Of a stretch of DNA of 5,162 nt, positions 1 through 5,162 are shown piece after piece. The notes below the pieces were generated by a model. It was not told the origin of the DNA. It saw nothing but the letters and a program-made list of their open reading frames with translations, and searched no databases. The position numbers and the translations under genes were made by a program. Source of the stretch: an uncultured Terriglobus sp. (GTDB lineage Bacteria > Acidobacteriota > Terriglobia > Terriglobales > Acidobacteriaceae). Each line of letters starts with the position of its first letter. The first letter of the stretch is position 1. The DNA is taken from assembly GCA_937871605.1 (NCBI GenBank), contig CALMRM010000027.1, positions 22,457 to 27,618 of the forward strand. Direction: 5' to 3'.

Positions 1-523
1 GGACGAGCGTGAGCGGCTGGACCGTGAAGTACGCAAATGCGCCGTCGCGTTTGCCGTGGGCGAAGTCGATTCTGAGACCATCGACCGGATCAACATCTAC
101 CAGGCCTCACGGCTCGCGATGCGACTCGCTGTCGATGCACTGTCCTGCGCGCCCGATCACCTCTTGATCGACGCCATGCGCCTGGATCACCCCTGTGCAC
201 AGACAAAGCTGATCTATGGTGATTCCCTTTCCATCTCCATCGCGGCTGCCTCGGTCATCGCAAAGGTGTACCGCGACAGCAAACTGCGGGCGTGGGACTT
301 GGAGCATCCACAGTACGGCCTGGCCGCGCACAAGGGGTACGCCACCCCGGAGCACCGCCGCGCGCTGGAGCAGCACGGCCCTACGCCACTGCACCGCCGC
401 TCGTTCGCGCCTGTGGCGAAGTTCTACGGTGATGAAGCACTCGAGCAGGCTGTCGCCACAACCGAACTGCTGTTTGACGATGCGGAGTTGCAGGAGGAGC
501 TGGAACCATGCCTGGCCGACTAA
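1..523 (+). CDS. rnhB: Ribonuclease HII, 5'-truncated by the window edge
   Basis: RNase HII is a cytoplasmic enzyme that cuts the RNA strand of RNA-DNA hybrids and starts removal of single ribonucleotides misincorporated into DNA. The open frame runs from base 2 without a stop, so the gene begins upstream. A GTG at 56 is not its real start, because the residues before it (DERERLDREVRKCAVAFA) still fit the family. Visible family blocks are VDSETIDRINIYQASRLAM, DHLLIDAMRL with a catalytic Asp codon at 170-172, and YGDSLSISIAAASVIAKV with the last catalytic Asp codon at 221-223. These are followed by HKGYATPEHRRAL and GPTPLHRRSFAPV. The N-terminal block with the first Asp-Glu pair (DEAGRG-type) is missing, probably 70 or so residues. 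The IDAM wording resembles the Bacillus-type RnhB. The stop overlaps the next gene by 16 nt, suggesting coupled translation. Confidence 0.96.
   Translation, partial: DERERLDREVRKCAVAFAVGEVDSETIDRINIYQASRLAMRLAVDALSCAPDHLLIDAMRLDHPCAQTKLIYGDSLSISIAAASVIAKVYRDSKLRAWDLEHPQYGLAAHKGYATPEHRRALEQHGPTPLHRRSFAPVAKFYGDEALEQAVATTELLFDDAELQEELEPCLAD
492..497 (+). promoter_or_regulatory. Shine-Dalgarno AGGAGG deciding the deacetylase start
   Basis: AGGAGG lies inside the 3' end of rnhB, 10 nt before the ATG at 508. It supports that start over the in-frame ATG at 523, which overlaps the rnhB stop as TAATG and has no purine-rich site at a suitable distance. Confidence 0.75.
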
Positions 524-1242
524 TGTGCGTGGTGGCGCACCCGGATGATGAGTGCTTTGCCTTTGGCGGAGCGCTGCTGTTGGCCAAAGAGGCCGGCTGG
601 CAGACGTATGTGCTCTGCCTTACGGACGGACAAGCCGCAACCAACCGCGGCACGTCTGCCGATGCGGCAGATCTGGGTCGCATGCGCCGCGAGGAGTTCC
701 TCCGTAGTTGCACGGTGCTGGGCGTGGATCACCACGAATTACTTAGCTACCAGGACGGCAGGCTTGAGTTCGAGCCGCTCCACGGCCCGGCAGGCGACAT
801 CGTGCAGCGCATCCGCACATGGCAACCGCAAGTGGTGCTCACGTTCAGCCTCGACGGTTCGCTGAACGTGCACGCGGATCACACCGCGGTCAGCGCATTC
901 ACCAGCGCGGCGTTCCATTGGAGTGGCCGCGCGAACCGCTATCCCGAACTCGGCGCACCCTACCTGCCCCAGCGGCTATACCACCAGAGCACAGCATTTA
1001 CCATGGCCGATCGTGCCCCGCTGCTGCCCGCGCCATGGACGGTGGAGTTGGACATCTCGCACGTACGCCATCTCAAAGAAGCTGCCTTCCGTGAACACAC
1101 CTCGCAACTCGCGGTGCTTGGCAAGGTGCAGCCATACTGGGATCGCTATGGCGACCGCGAACACTACACGCTGATGGGCGCGTCGGCTCCGCAGCCTGCA
1201 AGTCTTGCGACCAGCCTGACAGAGGATGTAACGCTCGACTAG
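508..1242 (+). CDS. PIG-L/LmbE-family zinc-dependent N-deacetylase
   Basis: This 244-residue protein belongs to the PIG-L/LmbE superfamily, zinc hydrolases that remove acetyl groups from GlcNAc-type substrates. Known members include MshB (mycothiol), BshB (bacillithiol) and PIG-L (GPI anchor). The signature AHPDDE is at residues 10-15, where His11 and Asp14 are expected zinc ligands and Asp13 the catalytic base. The third ligand motif is NVHADH, with His122 and His125. LTDGQAATNRG at about 38-48 matches the family's LTRGEAGTNR-like segment. No signal peptide or membrane segment is seen, so it should be cytoplasmic. The length fits BshB-type enzymes, but no partner glycosyltransferase or cysteine ligase gene lies in the window, so bacillithiol synthesis is only one option; detoxifying or carbohydrate deacetylation are others. 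It starts inside rnhB, which argues for co-transcription, and faces the msrQ stop 7 bp away. The family is secure; the substrate is unknown. Confidence 0.92.
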   Translation: MPGRLMCVVAHPDDECFAFGGALLLAKEAGWQTYVLCLTDGQAATNRGTSADAADLGRMRREEFLRSCTVLGVDHHELLSYQDGRLEFEPLHGPAGDIVQRIRTWQPQVVLTFSLDGSLNVHADHTAVSAFTSAAFHWSGRANRYPELGAPYLPQRLYHQSTAFTMADRAPLLPAPWTVELDISHVRHLKEAAFREHTSQLAVLGKVQPYWDRYGDREHYTLMGASAPQPASLATSLTEDVTLD

Positions 1243-1249
1243 CCGGGCG

Positions 1250-1951
1250 CTACGCAGCCGTCCGTGCCGGTCGCGCACGCACGGTGCGCTTGCGCGTTAG
1301 CAGCCGGTACGCAGGCCGCGCGAGCAGCAGCACTGCCAGGACCAGTGTGTCTCGTAGCGGGCTCAGCACGCCCTTCTTGACCAGCCACCAGTAGTGCACG
1401 ATGCCGAGCACGGCCGCGAGATACACCAACCGGTGCAGCCGCTGCCAGGGCTTGCCGCCCATGGCGCGCATCACCCACTGGGACGACGTCACCGCAAGCG
1501 CAAGCAGGATGACATACGAGGCCAAGCCCACCTGGATGAAGCGCCGTTTCTTAATGTCGTCCACCATGGTCGGCCACACGGCAAGCCACTGCTGGCGCAG
1601 CGCGGCCAGGTCATGCGCGCGAAGGCTCGTGAGCGCGCCTGTCAGGTCGAACCCAGAGAACAGGAACACGTACGTCAGCAAGTGCAGCGTCGCGTAGAAG
1701 AAGGCGAACAAGCCCAGCATCCTGCGCAGGCGCACCAGCCAGCCCAGCGCAGGCGACAGGCGGCGCACCGGCGTAATCGCCAGCGAGGCCAGCAGGAGGT
1801 ACACCGTCCAGTTGCCGGTGAAGTGCGTGATCCATTGCACCGGGTCCGTACCCAGATTGCCCGTTTGAAAGCGATAGCCAAGCACTAGAAACGGTGCCAG
1901 GGCCAACAGAAAGACGGCGCTCTTGATGTAACGAATGGTTCTGGTCGTCAT
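1250..1951 (-). CDS. msrQ: MsrQ, haem-binding membrane subunit of the MsrPQ methionine-sulfoxide reductase
   Basis: MsrQ (formerly YedZ) is an inner-membrane b-type cytochrome of the ferric-reductase-like transmembrane family. It passes electrons from the respiratory chain to periplasmic MsrP. The predicted protein has 233 residues (E. coli MsrQ has about 211). Hydrophobic segments lie near residues 10-26, 47-60, 78-99, 140-156, 174-190 and 202-212, giving about six helices. Candidate haem ligands are His90 (FFYATLHLLTY), His173 (WQRLHRLVYLAA) and His186 (GIVHYWWLVKKG), all in family-typical surroundings. I chose the ATG at 1951 because the protein then begins MTTRTIRYIKSAVFLLAL, as in the family. 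An upstream in-frame ATG at 2128 would add 59 residues that overlap msrP out of frame and look unlike MsrQ. A weak GGTGA (1962-1966) precedes the start by 10 nt. It lies 44 nt downstream of msrP on the same strand, so a two-gene operon is likely. The C-terminus is Arg-rich. Confidence 0.95.
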   Translation of the reverse strand: MTTRTIRYIKSAVFLLALAPFLVLGYRFQTGNLGTDPVQWITHFTGNWTVYLLLASLAITPVRRLSPALGWLVRLRRMLGLFAFFYATLHLLTYVFLFSGFDLTGALTSLRAHDLAALRQQWLAVWPTMVDDIKKRRFIQVGLASYVILLALAVTSSQWVMRAMGGKPWQRLHRLVYLAAVLGIVHYWWLVKKGVLSPLRDTLVLAVLLLARPAYRLLTRKRTVRARPARTAA

Positions 1952-1995
1952 GTATGGATAGTCACCATCGCGCAGCCTGCAGCTGACCGGCGCAG

Positions 1996-2958
1996 TCAGT
2001 AACTCCTGTTCAGGTCCATGCCGGTGTAGAGAGCCGCGACTTCGCTTCCGTAGCCGTTGAACGGTAGTGTCGGTATGGTCCGCGGAAACACGCTGCTGTC
2101 GATTCTGCGCTCGTGAGCCTGGCTCCACCGGGGGTGGCTATGTGCGGGATTGACGTTGGCGTAAAAGCCGTATTCCTCCGCCGCCATCTGGTTCCAGGTG
2201 GTCTGCGGCTGCGCGTCGCTAAAGCGCATGCGCACAATCGACTTGGCCGATTTGAAGCCATACTTCCACGGCACAATCACCCGCACCGGCGCGCCCTGCT
2301 GGTTTTCGAGCGTCTGGCCGTACGAGCCAAAGGTCAGCAGCGTCAGCGGGTGCATGGCCTCATCCATGCGCAATCCCTCGGTGTAGGGCCAATCGAAGCC
2401 ACCTGGCAGGTCCATCTGTTTGCGGTCTGCCAGCGTGTAGAACTCGATGTACTTCGCGCTCGGCTTGGGATCGACAAACTTGATCAGCTCCGATAGCGAA
2501 TAGCCGACCCACGGAATGATCATGCTCCACGCCTCCACACAGCGGAACCGGTAGGTGCGGTCTTCCAGCGGCCGGTAGCGCATGAGTGCATCGATGTCGA
2601 TGGTTTGCGGATTGTTCACCAGCCCATCGATCTTCACGCTCCAGGGCCGCGTGTGCAACTTGCCTGCGTTTGCTTTTGGGTCGGCTTTATCGGTGCCGAA
2701 CTCGTAAAAGTTGTTGTAGCTGGTCGCCTTGCCCTGCGGTGTCACGGTGTCGCTCACCGCCGGTGCTTTGCCCGGTACCGTGGGCAGCTTGGTGGCGGCC
2801 AGCACCGAGGGCGTGTACAGTGGCGGCATCTTTTTGCGCCACTCATAGGCAAGTCCGGCGGCGGCAAGGCCACCGAAGATGAGGTTACGTCGGTTCAAGA
2901 ACTTCTCGCGCGGCGTGATCTCAGACGATTTAAATTCAGGAGCCTTGCCAATCAGCAT
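1996..2958 (-). CDS. msrP: MsrP, periplasmic molybdopterin methionine-sulfoxide reductase catalytic subunit
   Basis: MsrP (formerly YedY) is a sulfite-oxidase-fold molybdenum enzyme that reduces methionine sulfoxide in periplasmic proteins, with electrons from MsrQ. The 320-residue product matches the family throughout: SYNNFYEFGTDKADPKANAG (80-99), YRFRCVEAWSM (136-146) with Cys140 as the expected molybdenum ligand, DEAMHPLTLLTFG, GAPVRVIVPWKYGFKSAKSI, EEYGFYANVNP and HPRWSQA. The N-terminus holds a twin-arginine signal (LNRRNLIFGGLAAAGLA, Arg23-Arg24), as needed for export of a cofactor-loaded enzyme. The second hydrophobic residue is Leu where Phe is usual, and a signal-peptidase site is not obvious. 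The ATG at 2958 is preceded by GAGG with a 5-nt spacer, and the opening MLIGKAPEFKSSEITP fits many MsrP N-termini. msrQ follows on the same strand. The gene upstream is divergent, so the msrP promoter must lie in 2959-3062 or inside that gene. No regulator gene is nearby. Confidence 0.97.
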   Translation of the reverse strand: MLIGKAPEFKSSEITPREKFLNRRNLIFGGLAAAGLAYEWRKKMPPLYTPSVLAATKLPTVPGKAPAVSDTVTPQGKATSYNNFYEFGTDKADPKANAGKLHTRPWSVKIDGLVNNPQTIDIDALMRYRPLEDRTYRFRCVEAWSMIIPWVGYSLSELIKFVDPKPSAKYIEFYTLADRKQMDLPGGFDWPYTEGLRMDEAMHPLTLLTFGSYGQTLENQQGAPVRVIVPWKYGFKSAKSIVRMRFSDAQPQTTWNQMAAEEYGFYANVNPAHSHPRWSQAHERRIDSSVFPRTIPTLPFNGYGSEVAALYTGMDLNRSY

Positions 2959-3009
2959 CTCAACCTCGAACCAGTTTCTTCATCTCGTAGGACGCATTGA
3001 ACAACAGAA

Positions 3010-3027
3010 TCGGTTTGGCAGAACCGA
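3010..3027. promoter_or_regulatory. Perfect 6-bp inverted repeat in the msrP/hydratase divergent region (possible operator)
   Basis: TCGGTT and AACCGA are separated by 6 nt (TGGCAG). The dyad sits roughly midway between the divergent starts at 2958 (minus) and 3063 (plus), where a regulator could act on either gene. I could not assign a convincing sigma-70 promoter pair around it; an AT-rich patch at 3031-3036 (TAATAT on the minus strand) is the best -10-like element for msrP, without a good -35. A 6-bp dyad can occur by chance, and it would lie in coding sequence if the hydratase gene started at the TTG at 2997. Confidence 0.25.
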
Positions 3028-3062
3028 GTGATATTACCGGCAGCAGGAGCCAGGCAGAAATA

Positions 3063-3851
3063 ATGACGATGACAGCGGCACGCGAAGCGGTGTTGATGCA
3101 GGCAGCAGATCAGTTACAAATGGCACGGCGCACCCATACTCCCTTGCAAGGTCTGCCGAAAGCAGTACGCCCCACCAGCGAGGCGGAGGCGTTCGCAATT
3201 CAGGACATCATGGCCGTTGCGTATGGGCGTATCGGCGGCTGGAAAGTCGGTGCTGCCGGCCCGGAGGGTGTCCCGTTCTTTGCGCCCATGCCCGCCGCAT
3301 GGATGGGTGAGAACGGATGCCTGTTCCGCGGCTTGACCCACCGCCTGTGCGGAGTGGAGGCAGAAATTGCCTTCCGGATGGCCCACCCGCTGCCGCCGCG
3401 TATCCTTCCCTACACCCGCGACGATGTGGTTGCGGCCATCGGCAGCTGCCATCCAGCGATCGAAATCCTGGAGTCAGCATTTATCGATCCACAAGTCGTC
3501 ACAAGGCCTGAGATGCTGGCGGACATGCAGATGCACGGCGGCTTTGTGGCCGGGCCCGCGGTGCCACAGTGGCGCGACATTGACTGGGCGAAGGAGCCTG
3601 TCACCCTGACCATCGACGGTGCCGTGCGCTATGAAGCCGTGGGCACCGCACCGGCCGGTCCAGACCTGATCCGGCTGCTCGTCTACTTGGCCAACGAGGG
3701 CGCGGCGCGCACGGGCGGCCTGCACGAGGGCGATTGGATCACCACAGGCAGCTGGAGTGGATTAAACTGGGCGTCGCCCGGTGCAGAGGCGCTTGCGCAC
3801 TTCCAACATGCAGGCCGTGTGAGCCTTATGTTCGCGTCCGTTCCGCACTAG
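3063..3851 (+). CDS. 2-keto-4-pentenoate hydratase / fumarylacetoacetase-family protein
   Basis: The 262-residue product belongs to the FAH/MhpD superfamily: metal-dependent enzymes that hydrate 2-hydroxypenta-2,4-dienoates, decarboxylate oxalocrotonate-type acids or hydrolyse diketones. Supporting segments are GGWKVGAAGPEGVPFFAPM (58-76), VEAEIAF with candidate metal ligands Glu99 and Glu101, PAIEILES with the likely third ligand Glu134, MHGGFVAGP, and the C-terminal GDWITTGSWSG (223-233). The length equals that of MhpD-type hydratases (about 260-270). The segment YEAVGTAPAGPDLIRLLVYLAN departs from the GHP/GNP-type loop usual before WLAN, so the exact substrate may differ. I chose the ATG at 3063, with CAGG about 8 nt upstream and AGGAG at 3045-3049. 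A TTG at 2997 in the same frame would add 22 residues lacking family character; ATGs at 3069 and 3096 are also possible. No other aromatic-degradation gene is nearby, so the pathway cannot be inferred. The gene is cytoplasmic by its lack of a signal sequence. Confidence 0.87.
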   Translation: MTMTAAREAVLMQAADQLQMARRTHTPLQGLPKAVRPTSEAEAFAIQDIMAVAYGRIGGWKVGAAGPEGVPFFAPMPAAWMGENGCLFRGLTHRLCGVEAEIAFRMAHPLPPRILPYTRDDVVAAIGSCHPAIEILESAFIDPQVVTRPEMLADMQMHGGFVAGPAVPQWRDIDWAKEPVTLTIDGAVRYEAVGTAPAGPDLIRLLVYLANEGAARTGGLHEGDWITTGSWSGLNWASPGAEALAHFQHAGRVSLMFASVPH

Positions 3852-3860
3852 CCAGGCGAT

Positions 3861-3879
3861 GTCAGAGTGCAGCTCTGGC
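3861..3879 (+). terminator. Stem-loop after the hydratase gene, possible weak terminator
   Basis: Bases 3861-3867 pair with 3873-3879 (GTCAGAG / CTCTGGC, 7 bp including one G-T wobble) around a 5-nt loop, 10 nt after the hydratase stop. There is no proper T-run; only GCTTTG follows. It may attenuate or terminate transcription before ku, or may be chance. Confidence 0.3.
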
Positions 3880-3933
3880 GGCTTTGAACGATAGAGATGT
3901 AAGCGTCTGCTCCGCATGGTTGTCGAGTTCTCG

Positions 3934-3939
3934 AAGGAG
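3934..3939 (+). promoter_or_regulatory. Shine-Dalgarno AAGGAG for ku
   Basis: AAGGAG lies 9 nt before the ATG at 3949. It decides against the in-frame ATG at 3916, which has no ribosome site and would add 11 residues ahead of the conserved MPRPYWSG opening. Confidence 0.8.
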
Positions 3940-3948
3940 TTCCACACA

Positions 3949-4977
3949 ATGCCCCGTCCCTACTGGTCCGGCACACTCCAGATTTCGTTGGTCTCGTTTG
4001 GTGTCAAGTTTTTCGTCGCCACCGAAGCCAAAAGTCAGATTCGCTTTCACCAGATCAGCCGGTCCTCCGGCGAGCGCGTGCGGCACCAGAAGGTACTGGA
4101 GTCCAGCCTTGAGCCACAGGGCGAACCGGACGCCACCGACACCGCACCGGCCGCCGCAACGGTGGTCAAGGACGACATCGTCAAGGGCTACGAGTACGCC
4201 AAGGGGCAGTACGTGCAGATTGAGCCCAGCGAGATCGCCAACCTGCGTGTGCCTTCGAAGCACACCATCGCCATCGAGCAGTTTGTGAGCGAAGACGAAA
4301 TCGATCCCGCGTACTTCGACAAACCCTACTTCGTTGCGCCCGATGGCGACACGCAGGTGGAGGCGTTCGCCGTGGTGCGGCAAGCCATGCAGCAGGCCGG
4401 CAAGGTCGCCATTGGCAAGGTCGCCTTCGCCGGGCGCGAACACGTGGTGGCCTTTATGGCCAGCAAGGACGACACGCTGCGTGGCCTGATGGCCTACACC
4501 ATGCGCTACCAAGAAGAGCTGCGCAAGCCCTCCGAGTACTTTGGTGACATCCCAACTGTCGCCATCGAGGAGGATCAGCTCGATCTTGCCGAGCAGCTGA
4601 TCAAAAAGCGCACCACCACCTTCGACCCAGGCCGCTACAAGGACGGTTACGAAGTTGCCCTCAAGGAGTTGGTCGACGCCAAGGTGAACCACCTGCCCAT
4701 TCCGCAGGACGAAGAAGTAGCTCCGAAGCGCGCCAAGGTCGTGAACCTGATGGACGCACTGCGCAGCAGCCTTCAAAGCAATGCCGCAAGCAGCCAAAGC
4801 GACGACGAGGACAGCGACGAGCAGCAAGCGCCGCCAAAGCGCGTGGCAGCGAAGGCCGCAAAGACTCCCGCTGAAAAGACTGCAGGCCCCACCCTGGTAA
4901 AAGCTTCCAAAAAGGCTCCCACCGCGGCGAAACCGGGCGCCAGCAAAACCCACGCGCCACGCCGCAAGTCGGCGTAG
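3949..4977 (+). CDS. ku: Ku, NHEJ DNA end-binding protein with long basic tail
   Basis: Bacterial Ku forms a homodimeric ring that threads onto broken DNA ends, protects and bridges them, and recruits LigD. The 342-residue product opens with MPRPYWSGTLQISLVSFGVK, followed by FHQISRSSGERVRHQKV, DDIVKGYEYAKGQYVQIEPSEI (about 75-96), the bridge region SKHTIAIEQFVSEDEIDPAYFDKPYFVAP (103-131), and LRGLMAYTMRYQEELRKP (177-194). The core closes near VVNLMDALRSSL (264-275). After this comes a disordered tail: an acidic patch (DDEDSDE, 285-291), then about 50 residues rich in Lys, Ala and Pro (KRVAAKAAK, KASKKAP, PRRKSA), like the basic extensions known to aid DNA binding in other bacterial Ku proteins. 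Residues about 52-72 form an Ala/Pro/Asp-rich insert with no cysteines where many bacterial Ku proteins carry a CxxC-like element. ligD follows 9 nt downstream, forming the classic two-component operon. The 97-nt gap upstream probably holds the promoter, but I cannot define it. Confidence 0.97.
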   Translation: MPRPYWSGTLQISLVSFGVKFFVATEAKSQIRFHQISRSSGERVRHQKVLESSLEPQGEPDATDTAPAAATVVKDDIVKGYEYAKGQYVQIEPSEIANLRVPSKHTIAIEQFVSEDEIDPAYFDKPYFVAPDGDTQVEAFAVVRQAMQQAGKVAIGKVAFAGREHVVAFMASKDDTLRGLMAYTMRYQEELRKPSEYFGDIPTVAIEEDQLDLAEQLIKKRTTTFDPGRYKDGYEVALKELVDAKVNHLPIPQDEEVAPKRAKVVNLMDALRSSLQSNAASSQSDDEDSDEQQAPPKRVAAKAAKTPAEKTAGPTLVKASKKAPTAAKPGASKTHAPRRKSA

Positions 4978-4986
4978 CGGCTACGG

Positions 4987-5162
4987 ATGCCCCGGCGCAC
5001 GCAATCCAACAGTAGCGGTAAGGTCGCCTCCCCGGCGGCTCAGGAACAGTCGCAGTCGGCGGGCGATGCGGTCGATCAGCAGTTGGGGCGCTACCGCTCC
5101 ATGCGCGCCTTCGCCGTCACGGCAGAGCCAAGCGGGCAGGCCCACGCCGCGGAAACAGTGGG
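4987..5162 (+). CDS. ligD: LigD, multifunctional NHEJ DNA ligase, N-terminal fragment (3' end beyond window)
   Basis: An open frame of 58 codons starts at the ATG at 4987 and runs off the window. Residues 1-29 are a low-complexity Ser/Gln/Ala extension (MPRRTQSNSSGKVASPAAQE and on). Residues from about 33 read LGRYRSMRAFAVTAEPSG, which fits the segment opening the 3'-phosphoesterase domain of LigD (family pattern Leu-x2-Tyr-x3-Arg-x-Phe-x2-Thr-x-Glu-Pro-x-Gly). LigD trims 3' ends, and in full-length forms also fills gaps and seals breaks at Ku-bound ends. The position directly after ku is strong support. The ribosome site is poor (CGGCTACGG precedes the ATG), so translation may depend on coupling to ku. 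It lies in the same reading frame as ku, separated by the TAG at 4975-4977. Which domains follow (ligase, polymerase) cannot be seen. The catalytic His residues of the phosphoesterase domain lie past the edge. Confidence 0.8.
   Translation, partial: MPRRTQSNSSGKVASPAAQEQSQSAGDAVDQQLGRYRSMRAFAVTAEPSGQAHAAETV

Noticed and set aside
1394..1888. Plus-strand open frame opposite msrQ
   Set aside because: The product is low-complexity and rich in His, Gln and Arg, as expected of antisense to a membrane protein gene. msrQ on the minus strand has clear family motifs.
2960..2983. Minus-strand seven-codon open frame (MKKLVRG) ending one base before the msrP ATG
   Set aside because: It could be a leader peptide, but it has only a weak ribosome site and no regulatory residue pattern. 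Such a short frame is easily random; conservation would be needed to keep it.
2605..3000. Plus-strand open frame opposite the msrP 5' part
   Set aside because: No domain is recognisable and it lies wholly antisense to well-conserved msrP codons.
3015..3037. TTGGCA and TATTAC as a plus-strand promoter for the hydratase gene
   Set aside because: The two hexamers are only about 11 nt apart, far too close for a sigma-70 promoter.
2997..3062. TTG-initiated N-terminal extension of the hydratase gene
   Set aside because: The extra 22 residues do not resemble the family N-terminus, and the extension would take up most of the divergent promoter space. The ATG at 3063 has purine-rich sequence upstream.
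3884..3909. TTGAAC followed by CGTCTG upstream of ku, resembling an ECF-sigma promoter (GAAC ... CGTC)
   Set aside because: The spacer between GAAC and CGTC is only 14 nt, shorter than the usual 16-17, and no sigma-70 -10 box fits TTGAAC either. Transcript start mapping would be needed.
3862..4953. Long minus-strand open frame of 363 codons lying opposite ku
   Set aside because: It mirrors ku in GC-rich DNA and its translation shows no recognisable domain. The plus strand encodes an unmistakable Ku with its own ribosome site, so the antisense frame is a codon-usage shadow.
1..5162. Mobile element, prophage, CRISPR array, tRNA or defence-island content
   Set aside because: No transposase, integrase, direct-repeat array, tRNA-like cloverleaf or defence gene was seen. 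All the coding space is explained by housekeeping and repair genes with similar GC-rich codon use.

Overview
The window is gene-dense, GC-rich bacterial chromosome with little non-coding DNA. The msrP-msrQ pair (Tat-exported periplasmic repair of oxidised methionine) points to a diderm bacterium. The protein wording of Ku (N-terminus PYWSGTLQISLVSFGVKFF, followed by RVRHQKVLES), the LigD start (LGRYRSMRAFAVTAEPSG) and the LmbE-type deacetylase remind me of Acidobacteriota (Terriglobus/Granulicella-like). This assignment is from memory of family sequences, not from a search.

Layout: (1) 1-1242, plus strand: the 3' part of rnhB (RNase HII), translationally overlapped by a PIG-L/LmbE-family deacetylase. 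(2) 1250-2958, minus strand: msrP followed by msrQ, a two-gene operon for the molybdopterin methionine-sulfoxide reductase and its haem membrane partner. It converges on the deacetylase gene with only 7 bp between stop codons. (3) 2959-3062: a divergent intergenic region of about 100 bp carrying a small perfect inverted repeat. (4) 3063-3851, plus strand: a stand-alone member of the 2-keto-4-pentenoate hydratase/fumarylacetoacetase family. (5) 3949-5162, plus strand: ku followed after 9 nt by the start of ligD, which runs off the window. These two genes form a bacterial non-homologous end-joining (NHEJ) operon.

Functionally, Ku binds and bridges broken DNA ends and recruits LigD, which processes and seals them. 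MsrP/MsrQ repair oxidised periplasmic proteins using electrons from the respiratory chain. RNase HII removes ribonucleotides from DNA. The deacetylase could belong to low-molecular-weight thiol (bacillithiol-like) biosynthesis, but its substrate cannot be read from the sequence. A shared repair/oxidative-stress theme is possible but is inference only.

I found no mobile element, CRISPR array, tRNA or rRNA, and no clearly new system. The most notable points are the ku-ligD junction (same reading frame, one TAG and three codons apart), the insertion and histone-H1-like tail of Ku, and the inverted repeat between msrP and the hydratase gene.
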